Source: Bermanella sp034112325
GTDB taxonomy: Bacteria > Pseudomonadota > Gammaproteobacteria > Pseudomonadales > Oceanobacteraceae
Direction: 5' to 3'
Length of the DNA: 64,000 bases
NCBI GenBank assembly: GCA_034112325.1
Contig: JAWUVO010000108.1
Coordinates: 1-64,000 of the forward strand
The notes under the pieces were generated by a model that saw only the letters and a list, made by a program, of their open reading frames with translations, ran no database searches and was not told where the DNA came from. The number at the start of each line of letters is the position of its first letter. Within the stretch, counting starts at the first letter, position 1. Made by a program: the position numbers and the translations under genes. Positions 9,460 through 17,632 of this stretch are shown in pieces.

Positions 9460-9981
9460 ATGAGCTTTAAAATAAAACGTCAATCAACAGACGATGCCGA
9501 TATTGATGTAACCAGCTTCATGAACTTGATGATTGTACTGGTGCCGGTGTTATTGATGAGTATGACGTTCACAAAAATTACCGTTATGGAAATAAATCTT
9601 CCTGAGCTTAGTGGTGGTAGCAATACCGCATCGCTGACTCAGTCACAACTTGAAATAGTAGTGCGTAAAACGGGTTTGAAAGTCTATTTTCCGGCGGGGT
9701 CATTAATAAAAGACATTCCGTTAATGGATCATGTAGAACATAAAAATAAGGTACATGACTTTAATACCTTGTCGCAAGTTTTGCGCAGTATTAAAGATAA
9801 AGTGAACGATAAAAAAGATGTAGTAATTTTATCGTCTAGCGATTTACCTTATCAGGATTTAATTTCTACGATGGACACCGTAAAGTCATATCAAACAGTG
9901 GTTGCAGCTAGCTTAGTAGAAATAGAGCTGTTTCCTGAAATCTCCTTAGGCGACGCCACTAAAGCCAAGAAGGGGGCGTGA
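9460..9981 (+). CDS. ExbD/TolR-family protein lacking the usual transmembrane Asp
   Basis: The protein has 173 residues: a short cytoplasmic N terminus, one membrane helix (about 17-38, VTSFMNLMIVLVPVLLMSM) and a periplasmic ExbD/TolR domain. In ExbD, TolR and AglQ/AglS the helix carries a proton-bearing Asp in the pattern VTPFID; here the aligned residue is Asn22 (codon 9523-9525). The next gene keeps the Asp. So this subunit may be structural, while its partner carries the proton, or it may use another acidic residue (Asp14 or Asp16 just outside the helix). It ends one base before the next ATG. Confidence 0.85.
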   Translation: MSFKIKRQSTDDADIDVTSFMNLMIVLVPVLLMSMTFTKITVMEINLPELSGGSNTASLTQSQLEIVVRKTGLKVYFPAGSLIKDIPLMDHVEHKNKVHDFNTLSQVLRSIKDKVNDKKDVVILSSSDLPYQDLISTMDTVKSYQTVVAASLVEIELFPEISLGDATKAKKGA

Positions 9982-9982
9982 T

Positions 9983-10516
9983 ATGTCATTAAACGGATCG
10001 GTATTAGATAGGCGGCAAACAAACAAAAAAGCAGCGGGTTTGAATCTGGTTTCTTTAATGGATATTTTTACCATACTGGTATTTTTTCTATTAATGAACA
10101 GTGGGGACTCACAGGAAATTGAAAAAGCTACATTTATTACTTTGCCTGACTCACAGGCGAAGGGGTCGTTTCAAAACGATCTGTTAATTGTTATTGGTGA
10201 CAAATTTATTAGTATAAAAGACGAAGACGTGGTGAGTATTGCAGATATTGAAAAGGCGAAGGGTAAAGCCGTTCCTGCTATTGCTGAGTTTTTAAAAACA
10301 TACGGTGAAGATCTAGGTGAGCTGTCAGATTTTGAAAAGAAAAACGGTCGCCCAGTTACCATTATGGGTGATCAGACAGTGCCGTATATTGTTTTAAAAG
10401 CGGTAATGGCCAGTTGTTCTCAAGAAAATTTCAGGGATATTGCATTAGCAGTAAATCAAGTTGTTCAGGGTGTTGGGATTATCACAGTCGATAGTCAAAC
10501 AGGGGGCGAACAATGA
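9983..10516 (+). CDS. ExbD/TolR-family protein with conserved Asp27
   Basis: The protein has 177 residues: one membrane helix (about 22-40, LVSLMDIFTILVFFLLM) with the conserved proton-carrying Asp at position 27, then a periplasmic TolR/ExbD domain. It lies one base after the first ExbD gene and overlaps the next gene by ATGA. Two dissimilar ExbD proteins with one ExbB-type channel is the arrangement of AglR-AglQ-AglS in Myxococcus. Expected role: stator subunit that converts proton flow into movement of the TonB-like partner encoded next. Confidence 0.88.
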   Translation: MSLNGSVLDRRQTNKKAAGLNLVSLMDIFTILVFFLLMNSGDSQEIEKATFITLPDSQAKGSFQNDLLIVIGDKFISIKDEDVVSIADIEKAKGKAVPAIAEFLKTYGEDLGELSDFEKKNGRPVTIMGDQTVPYIVLKAVMASCSQENFRDIALAVNQVVQGVGIITVDSQTGGEQ

Positions 10517-11433
10517 CCACTGCATCTGTTAATACCTCCCCTTTAGACCACCTAGCGCTGGATCTTGTACTGCCTTGGCACGAGCAAAAAGAGCAGCAAG
10601 ACCAGTTTATTAAGCTTATAAAAAAGGTGGTTGCACCTATTATGATCTTTTTGATGGTTATGCCGTTATTGCCTAGTTTAACGGGCGAAGAGGAGGTACC
10701 AGAGAAGGTAGTGGCTAAGGTCTTGCTAGACCCGCCCAAGCTTGAGCCAATAGAACAGCCTAAACCCCAACAAAAGGCCCCTGAGCGTAAAACTCAGAAT
10801 AAACGTCCAGATGCTAAACCTAAAGAAGGCGCTAATAATGGTGCGCCAAATATGGCCGCTCTTTCGCAACAGTTAAGTGCGTTACGTAACTCGGTTAACT
10901 TGGATAAAATGCAAAATAAAAATGTGTTTGTAGCCAGTACCGGTAAAACCCAAAAGAGCAGCCGCGCCATGCTAGGGAAAGACAGTGCAAATGCTTCTAG
11001 TGGTGGCTTAAAGGCTAGCGACATTACAGTAAATGCCAAAGGCGCTACTTTAGAAGGGCATAGCTCGAGTCAGGTAGAAAGCTCGATTGCTAATATTGAA
11101 TTACCTAGTGCAGCGGAATATAACTACGACCCAAGTAAGACCGCTAAGCGAGATATGCAAAGTATTCGACGGACTATTGAGCGTTATAAGGGCTCAGTTT
11201 ATTCGCAATACGCTAAAGCCTTGCGTGCTAATCCGGACCTAGCTGGTCGATTTATATTTAGCTTTGTAATTATGCCAGACGGTTCAATTAAAGAGTTAAA
11301 GCTTAAAAGTAGTGAGTTAGGTGACAAAACTCTTGAAGGTAAATTATTGAATAAAATACAGCAAATTAATTTCGGTAAAGAAGATACTAACCCAACTGCC
11401 GTAGAGTACACATACACCTTCTTACCTAGTTAG
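10513..11433 (+). CDS. TonB-like AgmX/PglI C-terminal domain protein (GltG/GltJ-like)
   Basis: The protein has 306 residues: a cytoplasmic N terminus, one membrane helix (about 38-57, VVAPIMIFLMVMPLLPSL), a Pro/Lys-rich periplasmic linker (about 65-115) and a C-terminal domain (about 215-306) with the AgmX/PglI-type layout: IRRTIERYKGSVYSQYAKAL, then PDLAGRFIFSFVIMPDGSI, then a final aromatic strand YTYTFLP. In Myxococcus this domain is found in GltG and GltJ, inner-membrane proteins that span to outer-membrane partners. It is the last gene of the operon and is followed by a strong terminator. Confidence 0.8.
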   Translation: MTTASVNTSPLDHLALDLVLPWHEQKEQQDQFIKLIKKVVAPIMIFLMVMPLLPSLTGEEEVPEKVVAKVLLDPPKLEPIEQPKPQQKAPERKTQNKRPDAKPKEGANNGAPNMAALSQQLSALRNSVNLDKMQNKNVFVASTGKTQKSSRAMLGKDSANASSGGLKASDITVNAKGATLEGHSSSQVESSIANIELPSAAEYNYDPSKTAKRDMQSIRRTIERYKGSVYSQYAKALRANPDLAGRFIFSFVIMPDGSIKELKLKSSELGDKTLEGKLLNKIQQINFGKEDTNPTAVEYTYTFLPS

Positions 11434-11474
11434 ACGCTATTCAAAGTAGTGTTTAACAGGGTGGTTGCACGATG

Positions 11475-11526
11475 AAACCTTGCCCGTTTTAATCTTTCAT
11501 GAGGTTAAAGCGGGTGAGGTTTTTTT
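11475..11526 (+). terminator. Terminator of the motor operon
   Basis: A long stem of roughly 20 pairs (aaccttgcccgttttaatct against aggttaaagcgggtgaggtt, with several wobble pairs) and a short loop around tcatg is followed by seven T. It separates the motor operon from the downstream lipoprotein gene. Confidence 0.8.
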
Positions 11527-11819
11527 GTATTATCGAACACCAGTTGATCGTTAATTGATCAATCCTAGGTCTTTTGACTGTTGTAAATCATTACATAACA
11601 AGGTTGAAATGGGACAATTTAGGAGGGCGTTTTATAGCTTTATTATTTGGTTGTAGGAGCTACTGCGGACAGTTCTCATTAAAGATTTGAACTCGGTCAC
11701 GTTCTGTAACAATAGTTGGCTTTTTGTTAATAGGTACGAAGGTTTCTGTGAACGCATACCACTTTTTATGACCGGGTAGCTGCCATAATAGACTTAATAG
11801 AGTTTAGGAGTAAAAACTC
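11527..11819. other. Intergenic region before the large lipoprotein gene
   Basis: About 290 bp without a gene. Near the 3' end a cataat box with upstream tg (11781-11789) could be an extended -10, about 30 bp before the start. A good ribosome site, taggag, lies 8-13 bases before ATG 11820. No other structure is clear. Confidence 0.35.
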
Positions 11820-14792
11820 ATGAGTATTTTGAGTTTTATAAAAAATTACAAAGCGTTAATGGTGTTAACCAGTTTTTTACTAGTGGGTTGTGGCGAAGAG
11901 CTGCAAGGATCTAGTGATCAAAATGCTATAACGAGTGGAACACCATTTGCCTACGTTGCTAGAGATATTGGCAATGATGCGAATAAGTGGTCAATAAATT
12001 CACAAGCACCGGATACATTCAACCCGGGTGCGCGTCTATATGTCCGTGACGGTATAAGCTCTGAAGCTAATGATAGTGAAATTTTAGCTGAACTGTTTGC
12101 AGGCAATGCTTACGATGCCAAAGACCTAAATGTATCAAGCGACGGAGAATTATTAGTATTTAGTGCTCGCAACAGCGTTCAGTCGGACACTTGGAATATA
12201 TATGAATACAACTTCTCTAACGGTTCTTTAAAGCGTGTTTTAGCCGACGATTCAGTTGCAAATTCTGGTAATGATACCAGCGCAACTTATACCAATGATA
12301 ACTTAATTATATTTTCATCTGACCGTGGTCAAGCCAACGCGCTTTTTACCATCAATCGTGATGGTACAAATCTTCAGCAAGTTACCCAAACAACTAACAG
12401 CGATATTCAAGCCACAAGCCTGAAAGATGGTCATGTGGCTTTTGTACGATTAGGTGAAAATGCATCATCTCGCGTTGTTAATGGTAAAGAAGTATCTACC
12501 GATTCTTTTGACGTTTATCGCATGGCTCCAAATGGTGAGAACTTACAAACACTATTTGACGTTAGTAGTCTGACTTCTGATGCTAATGTGCAGTTAGACG
12601 ATGTGATCCAGGGCGCTGATGGTTATATGTTAGCCATAATTAAAAATAAGCTTAACCCATTAATGGGTGGTGATATCGTTCAGTTAAGAGGCCCGAAAGC
12701 CGATAGAAATGCAGTGACTGCAAACTCAGCGATATATGAAAGTGTTCAGCCAAGACTGTTAGCAGGTGGTGGTCACTATACGAGTGAAAATGCGGCATCA
12801 ACAAAAGGGTTTTATAGTGATTTTTGGCCATATCGTGACGGTACTAATCGTATGTTGGTTAGCTGGACTCAGTGTCTAAAGCAGACCGACGGGGTGTACA
12901 GAAACTGCGAAGCTAATGACAGCTTAGACGGAGTGGACCCGCGTTATGGGATCTGGGTATTAGACATAGAAAATAATACTAGAATGCCTATCTTACAAGC
13001 CCGTGAAAACCGAGTGTATACTGAGATTGCGTTATCGTTTCCGAATCTAGGTGAAACGTTGAGCTTCGATGATCCAGATCCAGTTGACCCAACAGATCCA
13101 GTTGACCCAACAGATCCAGTTGACCCAACAGATCCAACAGATCCAACAGATCCAACAGATCCAGTTGATCCAACAGATCCAACAGATCCAACAGATCCAA
13201 CAGATCCAGTTGATCCAACAGATCCAGTTGATCCAACAGATCCAACAGATCCAACAGATCCAACAGACCCAACAGATCCAACAGATCCAACAGATCCAAC
13301 AGATCCGACTGATCCGACTGATCCTACAGATCCGACTGATCCAATAAACAATGCGCCGACTGCTAATGCGGGTGTGGATGTTAAGAAAGCTGTGGGTGAA
13401 ACAGTTCTACTTGATGGTAGTGCCAGTTCAGATCCAGACTTCGATACCCTTACTTATAGCTGGAGAGTTATCAGTTCACCAGTAGAAAGTAACATTAATA
13501 TCCTAACTGACCCGACAGCAGAACAACCTACTTTGACATTAATTGAGAAAGGTTTTTATGTCATTGAACTAACGGTTAATGATGGCAATATTAACAGTGC
13601 GCCAGACACAGTTATGATAGAAGCGTTTGCAAATGAGCAGGCGTGTGTATCAGGCAAAAAGCTCTCAATTTGGGCGGCCATTGAAAGCGAAGGCAATCCA
13701 AATAAACTGATTAAAGATGCATTCTTAGGAAATATCACTTCATTCCAAGGGGTAAATACACCAGATGCTAGCTATGACTACTATAGTTATTCAGCGCACC
13801 CAACGTATGTGGAAGATGCATTTAATGATGCGCTTCCACAGCCGAAGGATAGCTCTGCTCACATCTTCTTTTACGAGTCAAAGGCAGAGCATCAAGCCCT
13901 TTCATACAGTAATAACTCTGCAATTAAAACCCGCGGGTCAATCGATGACGGCGACCTTTTCCTATACTTCTTTTTTAACAAAGATGCCGCTGGGCAAAGT
14001 GATAATAAGGTCTACTTCGAGGTATTTGCAGACAATAACCTTGATGAAGCAGGCGTCCCGGTGGACCAAGTTATTCTAGCGGATGATGGCCAGGAGTTGG
14101 TATCAGTGAGTTCAGATGAATCTGGTCAGCATTACATCGGTGATTACCAATATTGGTACAACACAGATGGTGGTGTTATTGGGCCGTTCCGTGGCGAAGA
14201 GTTTACCATCGCGGTACGCGCTACGTCGCAAAGCCCTGTAGGGGAAGATTTAACGGGAGCTAGCTTCTTTTCTCGAGAAGGGACTGAATATAACTTTTTC
14301 AAAGACCCTAAAATCACCTCATTTATAGTGACTTACAAAGAAGAGCAGTTTTGTGATGACCTAGATCCAGCAGATCCAGCAGATCCAGCAGATCCATTAG
14401 ATCCAGCGGATACAACAGATACTGTTGGTGACCCAGATGGTCAGTGTCATGGTAAGGGTTATTATAAAAATCATAACCGCTTTGCTGCCAACGATGCTAA
14501 AAACTCTCCATGGCCGATCCATGAAAACACGGCCATGTGTGGTACAACTTGGTATCAAGCTATTAATCAGCCAGCGCATGGCGATGCATGGAATATTTTA
14601 GGTATGCATTTTGTCACTACAAAATTAAATGAAGCCAATCTAGGTTCAGTGCCTCAGTCTATTGCTGATAAGTTATTTCGAGCTCAGACATTATTGGCTA
14701 GCTGTTCGATAAGTGATGCAGATCGAGAATTTGCTTTAGAACTTAAAGATGACATTGAACGCTTTAACGAATCGGGCTGTGTAGCAGAGTAA
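11820..14792 (+). CDS. Large surface lipoprotein: beta-propeller, PTD repeat linker, PKD domain, Cys-domain
   Basis: The protein has 990 residues, with lipobox LLVGC (Cys24). Domains in order: about 30-410, a TolB/PD40-like propeller with repeated blades (LVFSARN, IIFSSDRGQANALFTINRDG); 416-508, a Pro-Thr-Asp/Pro-Val-Asp tract; about 510-603, an Ig-like PKD domain (GVDVKKAVGETVLLDGSASSDP); about 610-845, an unassigned beta-rich domain; a short second PAD tract; and about 874-990, a C-terminal domain beginning CHGKGYYKNHN with further Cys, of the GYWKNHP type found at the ends of many secreted proteins. It is probably displayed on the cell surface and binds or senses a ligand. It is outside the upstream operon, beyond a terminator. 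No enzyme motif was seen. Confidence 0.75.
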   Translation: MSILSFIKNYKALMVLTSFLLVGCGEELQGSSDQNAITSGTPFAYVARDIGNDANKWSINSQAPDTFNPGARLYVRDGISSEANDSEILAELFAGNAYDAKDLNVSSDGELLVFSARNSVQSDTWNIYEYNFSNGSLKRVLADDSVANSGNDTSATYTNDNLIIFSSDRGQANALFTINRDGTNLQQVTQTTNSDIQATSLKDGHVAFVRLGENASSRVVNGKEVSTDSFDVYRMAPNGENLQTLFDVSSLTSDANVQLDDVIQGADGYMLAIIKNKLNPLMGGDIVQLRGPKADRNAVTANSAIYESVQPRLLAGGGHYTSENAASTKGFYSDFWPYRDGTNRMLVSWTQCLKQTDGVYRNCEANDSLDGVDPRYGIWVLDIENNTRMPILQARENRVYTEIALSFPNLGETLSFDDPDPVDPTDPVDPTDPVDPTDPTDPTDPTDPVDPTDPTDPTDPTDPVDPTDPVDPTDPTDPTDPTDPTDPTDPTDPTDPTDPTDPTDPTDPINNAPTANAGVDVKKAVGETVLLDGSASSDPDFDTLTYSWRVISSPVESNINILTDPTAEQPTLTLIEKGFYVIELTVNDGNINSAPDTVMIEAFANEQACVSGKKLSIWAAIESEGNPNKLIKDAFLGNITSFQGVNTPDASYDYYSYSAHPTYVEDAFNDALPQPKDSSAHIFFYESKAEHQALSYSNNSAIKTRGSIDDGDLFLYFFFNKDAAGQSDNKVYFEVFADNNLDEAGVPVDQVILADDGQELVSVSSDESGQHYIGDYQYWYNTDGGVIGPFRGEEFTIAVRATSQSPVGEDLTGASFFSREGTEYNFFKDPKITSFIVTYKEEQFCDDLDPADPADPADPLDPADTTDTVGDPDGQCHGKGYYKNHNRFAANDAKNSPWPIHENTAMCGTTWYQAINQPAHGDAWNILGMHFVTTKLNEANLGSVPQSIADKLFRAQTLLASCSISDADREFALELKDDIERFNESGCVAE
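13069..13344 (+). repeat. 9-bp tandem repeat tract encoding PTD/PVD
   Basis: About 30 units of the type ccaacagat or ccagttgat encode Pro-Thr-Asp or Pro-Val-Asp within the large lipoprotein. The unit is a multiple of three, so length changes keep the frame. The tract opens long reading frames on both strands that are artefacts of the repeat. A short cousin (ccagcagat units) lies at about 14362-14400. Confidence 0.95.
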
Positions 14793-14876
14793 CCGAGCCA
14801 GATGGATCTGTTATTGCTGAATAGATAGACCCAGTTGTAATTTTAAAACATTCATTGCAAATGACTTAACGTCTTT

Positions 14877-14911
14877 AAACCCGCCGGCCCCTTTGCTTGC
14901 GGGTTTTTTTT
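14877..14911 (+). terminator. Rho-independent terminator
   Basis: The arms aaacccgc and gcgggttt surround a 12-16 base loop and are followed by T-run. It lies 85 bp after the large lipoprotein stop. Confidence 0.85.
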
Positions 14912-14991
14912 CGCTTGTCGCTTCTCAGTAACCCAGTATTATATAGTCATATAGTTAGTATTTTTAAATCTACAAACAAAAGAACCTATTC

Positions 14992-15606
14992 ATGCGCGCA
15001 GACTCTTTAATTATTCTTGATTTTGAAACCACAGGCCTATCTCCTGACATGGGTGACCGTGCTATCGAAATTGGTGCTGTTAAGCTAGAAAATGGCGAGG
15101 TAGTAGAGCGTTTCCAAGAGCTAATGAATCCAGGTCAGCGAATCAGTGGATTCATTGAAGACTACACAAGCATCACCAACAAAATGCTAGCCGATGCTGA
15201 TACCTGTGAAAACGTAATGAATCGATTTGCAGACTTTATCTCTGGCAGTAACTTAATTGCTCATAATGCATCGTTTGATAAGCGTTTTTTAGACGCCGAA
15301 TTGGCTCGAATACCAAGAACCTATAGTGGTGATTTTTCTTGCTCGTTATTGGTCTCTCGTCGTGTTTTTCAAGATGCTCCCAGTCATAAGCTAGGTCGTT
15401 TAGTCGAATACTCTCGTATTCCTAGTCAGGGTGGTTTTCACCGAGCGTTGTACGATTCAGAAATGACGGCCAAAGTATGGATGGCCATTCTTGAAAACAT
15501 CGGAGAGCGTTACAATGCATTCGATCTTAGCTTTGAACAAATTAAAAAATTAACCAAAACACCCAAAAAGTCAGTGGATAAATTATTAGCAAGTTGGAGC
15601 CAATAA
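14992..15606 (+). CDS. DnaQ-like DEDDh 3'-5' exonuclease
   Basis: The protein has 204 residues. The exonuclease I motif DFETTG is at residues 10-15, motif II includes HNASFDKRFLDAEL (about 87-100), and motif III is HRALYDSE with the His and Asp of the DEDDh class (about 147-154). These three motifs bind two metal ions that cleave nucleotides from a 3' end. The protein lacks the tau-binding tail of the replicative epsilon subunit and has about the same size as stand-alone epsilon-like exonucleases. The true dnaQ cannot be excluded, but there is no rnhA neighbour. A 41-bp gap to the next gene allows cotranscription. Confidence 0.85.
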   Translation: MRADSLIILDFETTGLSPDMGDRAIEIGAVKLENGEVVERFQELMNPGQRISGFIEDYTSITNKMLADADTCENVMNRFADFISGSNLIAHNASFDKRFLDAELARIPRTYSGDFSCSLLVSRRVFQDAPSHKLGRLVEYSRIPSQGGFHRALYDSEMTAKVWMAILENIGERYNAFDLSFEQIKKLTKTPKKSVDKLLASWSQ

Positions 15607-15647
15607 GTGACTAATATTAATGCGCAGTGCTGCAAGGAATGCATTTA

Positions 15648-17573
15648 ATGAAAAAAATTATATTTAGTTTATTCGTTGGTTTTATCGCTGGCGGTATATT
15701 GCTTAATCAAGTGACATTTCAAAAAATCACCTCTTCACCAGTGGCGACAATGGTAGATGGAGGAAAATATTTTGGCAGCCTAAAAGATGGCAAGCTACAT
15801 GGGCAGGGTGAGGTACATTGGGGTAATGGTACCCTTTACAGAGGGATGTTTTTAGAGGGCTTGTTTGACGGAGAAGGGTATTTAACCTTTGCTGACGGTG
15901 CGGCTTATACTGGCGAATTTAAACAAGGTAAAATTAGTGGCAAGGGCATATTCAACATTGATAAGGATATTGTTAAAGAGGGTATATTTGTAAATTCACT
16001 GCTACAGGGCGAGGGAAAGTACCGCGATTCATTTAGTCAGTATGTGGGAGCATTCAGTAAAGGTAAGTATCACGGCGAAGGCTTTTTACAATTAACATCG
16101 GGTGCATCTTACAGTGGGGCTTTTTACAACGGTAATTATCATGGCATAGGCATGTTTATAGATGAATCTGAAAACGAATACGTAGGACAATTTATTGATG
16201 GCTTGTTTACAGGCGAAGGAGTATTTAAGTCTGCGCAAGGTGAGATTTATCGTGGTGGATTTGAAAATTGGCGTTACCAAGGAAAAGGGAATTATACAGA
16301 TGGTGAAGGGAATCAGTTCATAGGTGTGTTTATTGATGGTTCGTTTACAGGTGAAGGTGTATTCAAATCTGCGGATGGTGAAAGTTATAGTGGCGAGTTT
16401 AAAGATTGGGATTTTGAAGGTAAAGGAGAGTATAAAGACAGTGAAGGCAATCAATATATAGGTCAGTTTGTTGATGGTTCGCTTACAGGTGAAGGTGTAT
16501 TTAAGTCTGCGGGTGGCCACATTTATCGTGGAGAATTTAAAAACTGGAGGCTCCATGGTAAAGGTGAATATATTGGTAGCGATGGCGAGCATTATGAAGG
16601 CGAGTTCAAGCGCTGGAAATATGATGGCATAGGCGAGTATACCAATGATAAGGGTGATACTTATATTGGAGAGTTTGAAAATGGTCTTTATCATGGTAAT
16701 GGAATTATGGTTTATGCCGTTGCATTAGATGGAGTTAAAAAAGTAGACGGAAGCTGGAGTTGGGGTGATTTAATCACAGATAAAAATAGACCTGAACTAT
16801 TGTCAGATAATGATTTTCATGAATTAGTTTTATACAATCAGTCACATTTGTTAGAAAAAAATTGGGCACAGCTACAAGAAAATAATACTGATAAAATAGA
16901 TCTTTATTTACTGTCAATTGCAGGAGACGGCAGTCAAGGTGTATTTAGGCGTGAGTCTGATTCATTACAGAAATATTTTGATGCAGAACTGAATACTCAA
17001 GGTAAATCTATGCAGCTGGTAAATAGCCGGCTGACAGCAAATAAAATTCCGTTAGCAACAAAAACCAGTATACAGAAGTCTTTAGATGCTATATCTAAAA
17101 AAATGGATACACAGCAAGATATATTATTTTTATATCTTACAAGTCATGGCTCAAAAGAACATGAGCTATATTTAAATAATAATCGGATGAAATTTAACGA
17201 TTTAAGCGCAAAAGATTTGGCTAGTTACTTAAAGTCGTCTGGAATTAAATGGAAAGTAGTAGTAGTTTCGTCATGTTATTCGGGTGGTTATATCGATCAT
17301 TTAGCGGATGAGAATACGCTGATAATTACCTCTTCGGCAGCTGATCGTACATCGTTTGGTTGTGAGAGTAATAATGATTTCACCTATTTTGGCAAAGCAT
17401 TTATTGAGTCTGGACTCCCTTTATCTAATAGCTTTTCAGATGCTTTTGAGTTGGCAGTAGAGCAGGTCTCAAAGCAAGAGATGGCAGATGAGTTAGAACA
17501 ATCTCAACCAAAAATACATCAACCAAAAGCGATTTTAAATCATTTGAAAAAGTGGCGTAAAAGCCTAAATTAA
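15648..17573 (+). CDS. MORN-repeat protein with C-terminal C13 (legumain-like) peptidase domain
   Basis: The protein has 641 residues from ATG 15648, which has aagga 9 bases upstream; in-frame GTG 15627 and ATG 15639 are less well placed. An N-terminal membrane anchor or signal (about 5-22) is followed by about a dozen MORN repeats (about 38-345; typical unit YSGEFKDWDFEGKGEY) and a caspase-fold domain at about 410-635. The catalytic dyad of clan CD is visible: His500 in YLTSHGS and Cys543 in VVSSCYSGG, followed by the family signature SFGC and FTYFGKAF. Likely a membrane-anchored, periplasm-facing asparaginyl-type peptidase; the substrate is unknown. Several MORN units are near-identical in DNA, suggesting recent internal duplication. 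Confidence 0.85.
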   Translation: MKKIIFSLFVGFIAGGILLNQVTFQKITSSPVATMVDGGKYFGSLKDGKLHGQGEVHWGNGTLYRGMFLEGLFDGEGYLTFADGAAYTGEFKQGKISGKGIFNIDKDIVKEGIFVNSLLQGEGKYRDSFSQYVGAFSKGKYHGEGFLQLTSGASYSGAFYNGNYHGIGMFIDESENEYVGQFIDGLFTGEGVFKSAQGEIYRGGFENWRYQGKGNYTDGEGNQFIGVFIDGSFTGEGVFKSADGESYSGEFKDWDFEGKGEYKDSEGNQYIGQFVDGSLTGEGVFKSAGGHIYRGEFKNWRLHGKGEYIGSDGEHYEGEFKRWKYDGIGEYTNDKGDTYIGEFENGLYHGNGIMVYAVALDGVKKVDGSWSWGDLITDKNRPELLSDNDFHELVLYNQSHLLEKNWAQLQENNTDKIDLYLLSIAGDGSQGVFRRESDSLQKYFDAELNTQGKSMQLVNSRLTANKIPLATKTSIQKSLDAISKKMDTQQDILFLYLTSHGSKEHELYLNNNRMKFNDLSAKDLASYLKSSGIKWKVVVVSSCYSGGYIDHLADENTLIITSSAADRTSFGCESNNDFTYFGKAFIESGLPLSNSFSDAFELAVEQVSKQEMADELEQSQPKIHQPKAILNHLKKWRKSLN

Positions 17574-17632
17574 CTTTCAATCAAATAAATATATAGAGTC
17601 AATTAGCGCTGCAGTGCTTAAAATACTAACCT

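Noticed and set aside
12944..13351. Long frames on both strands over the PTD repeat (GSV, LLD and IQQ repeat proteins)
   Set aside because: They exist only because a 9-bp repeat has no stops in several frames; no start signal or other support.
16092..16694. 200-codon frame on minus inside the MORN gene
   Set aside because: Shadow of the repeated MORN sequence on the other strand.
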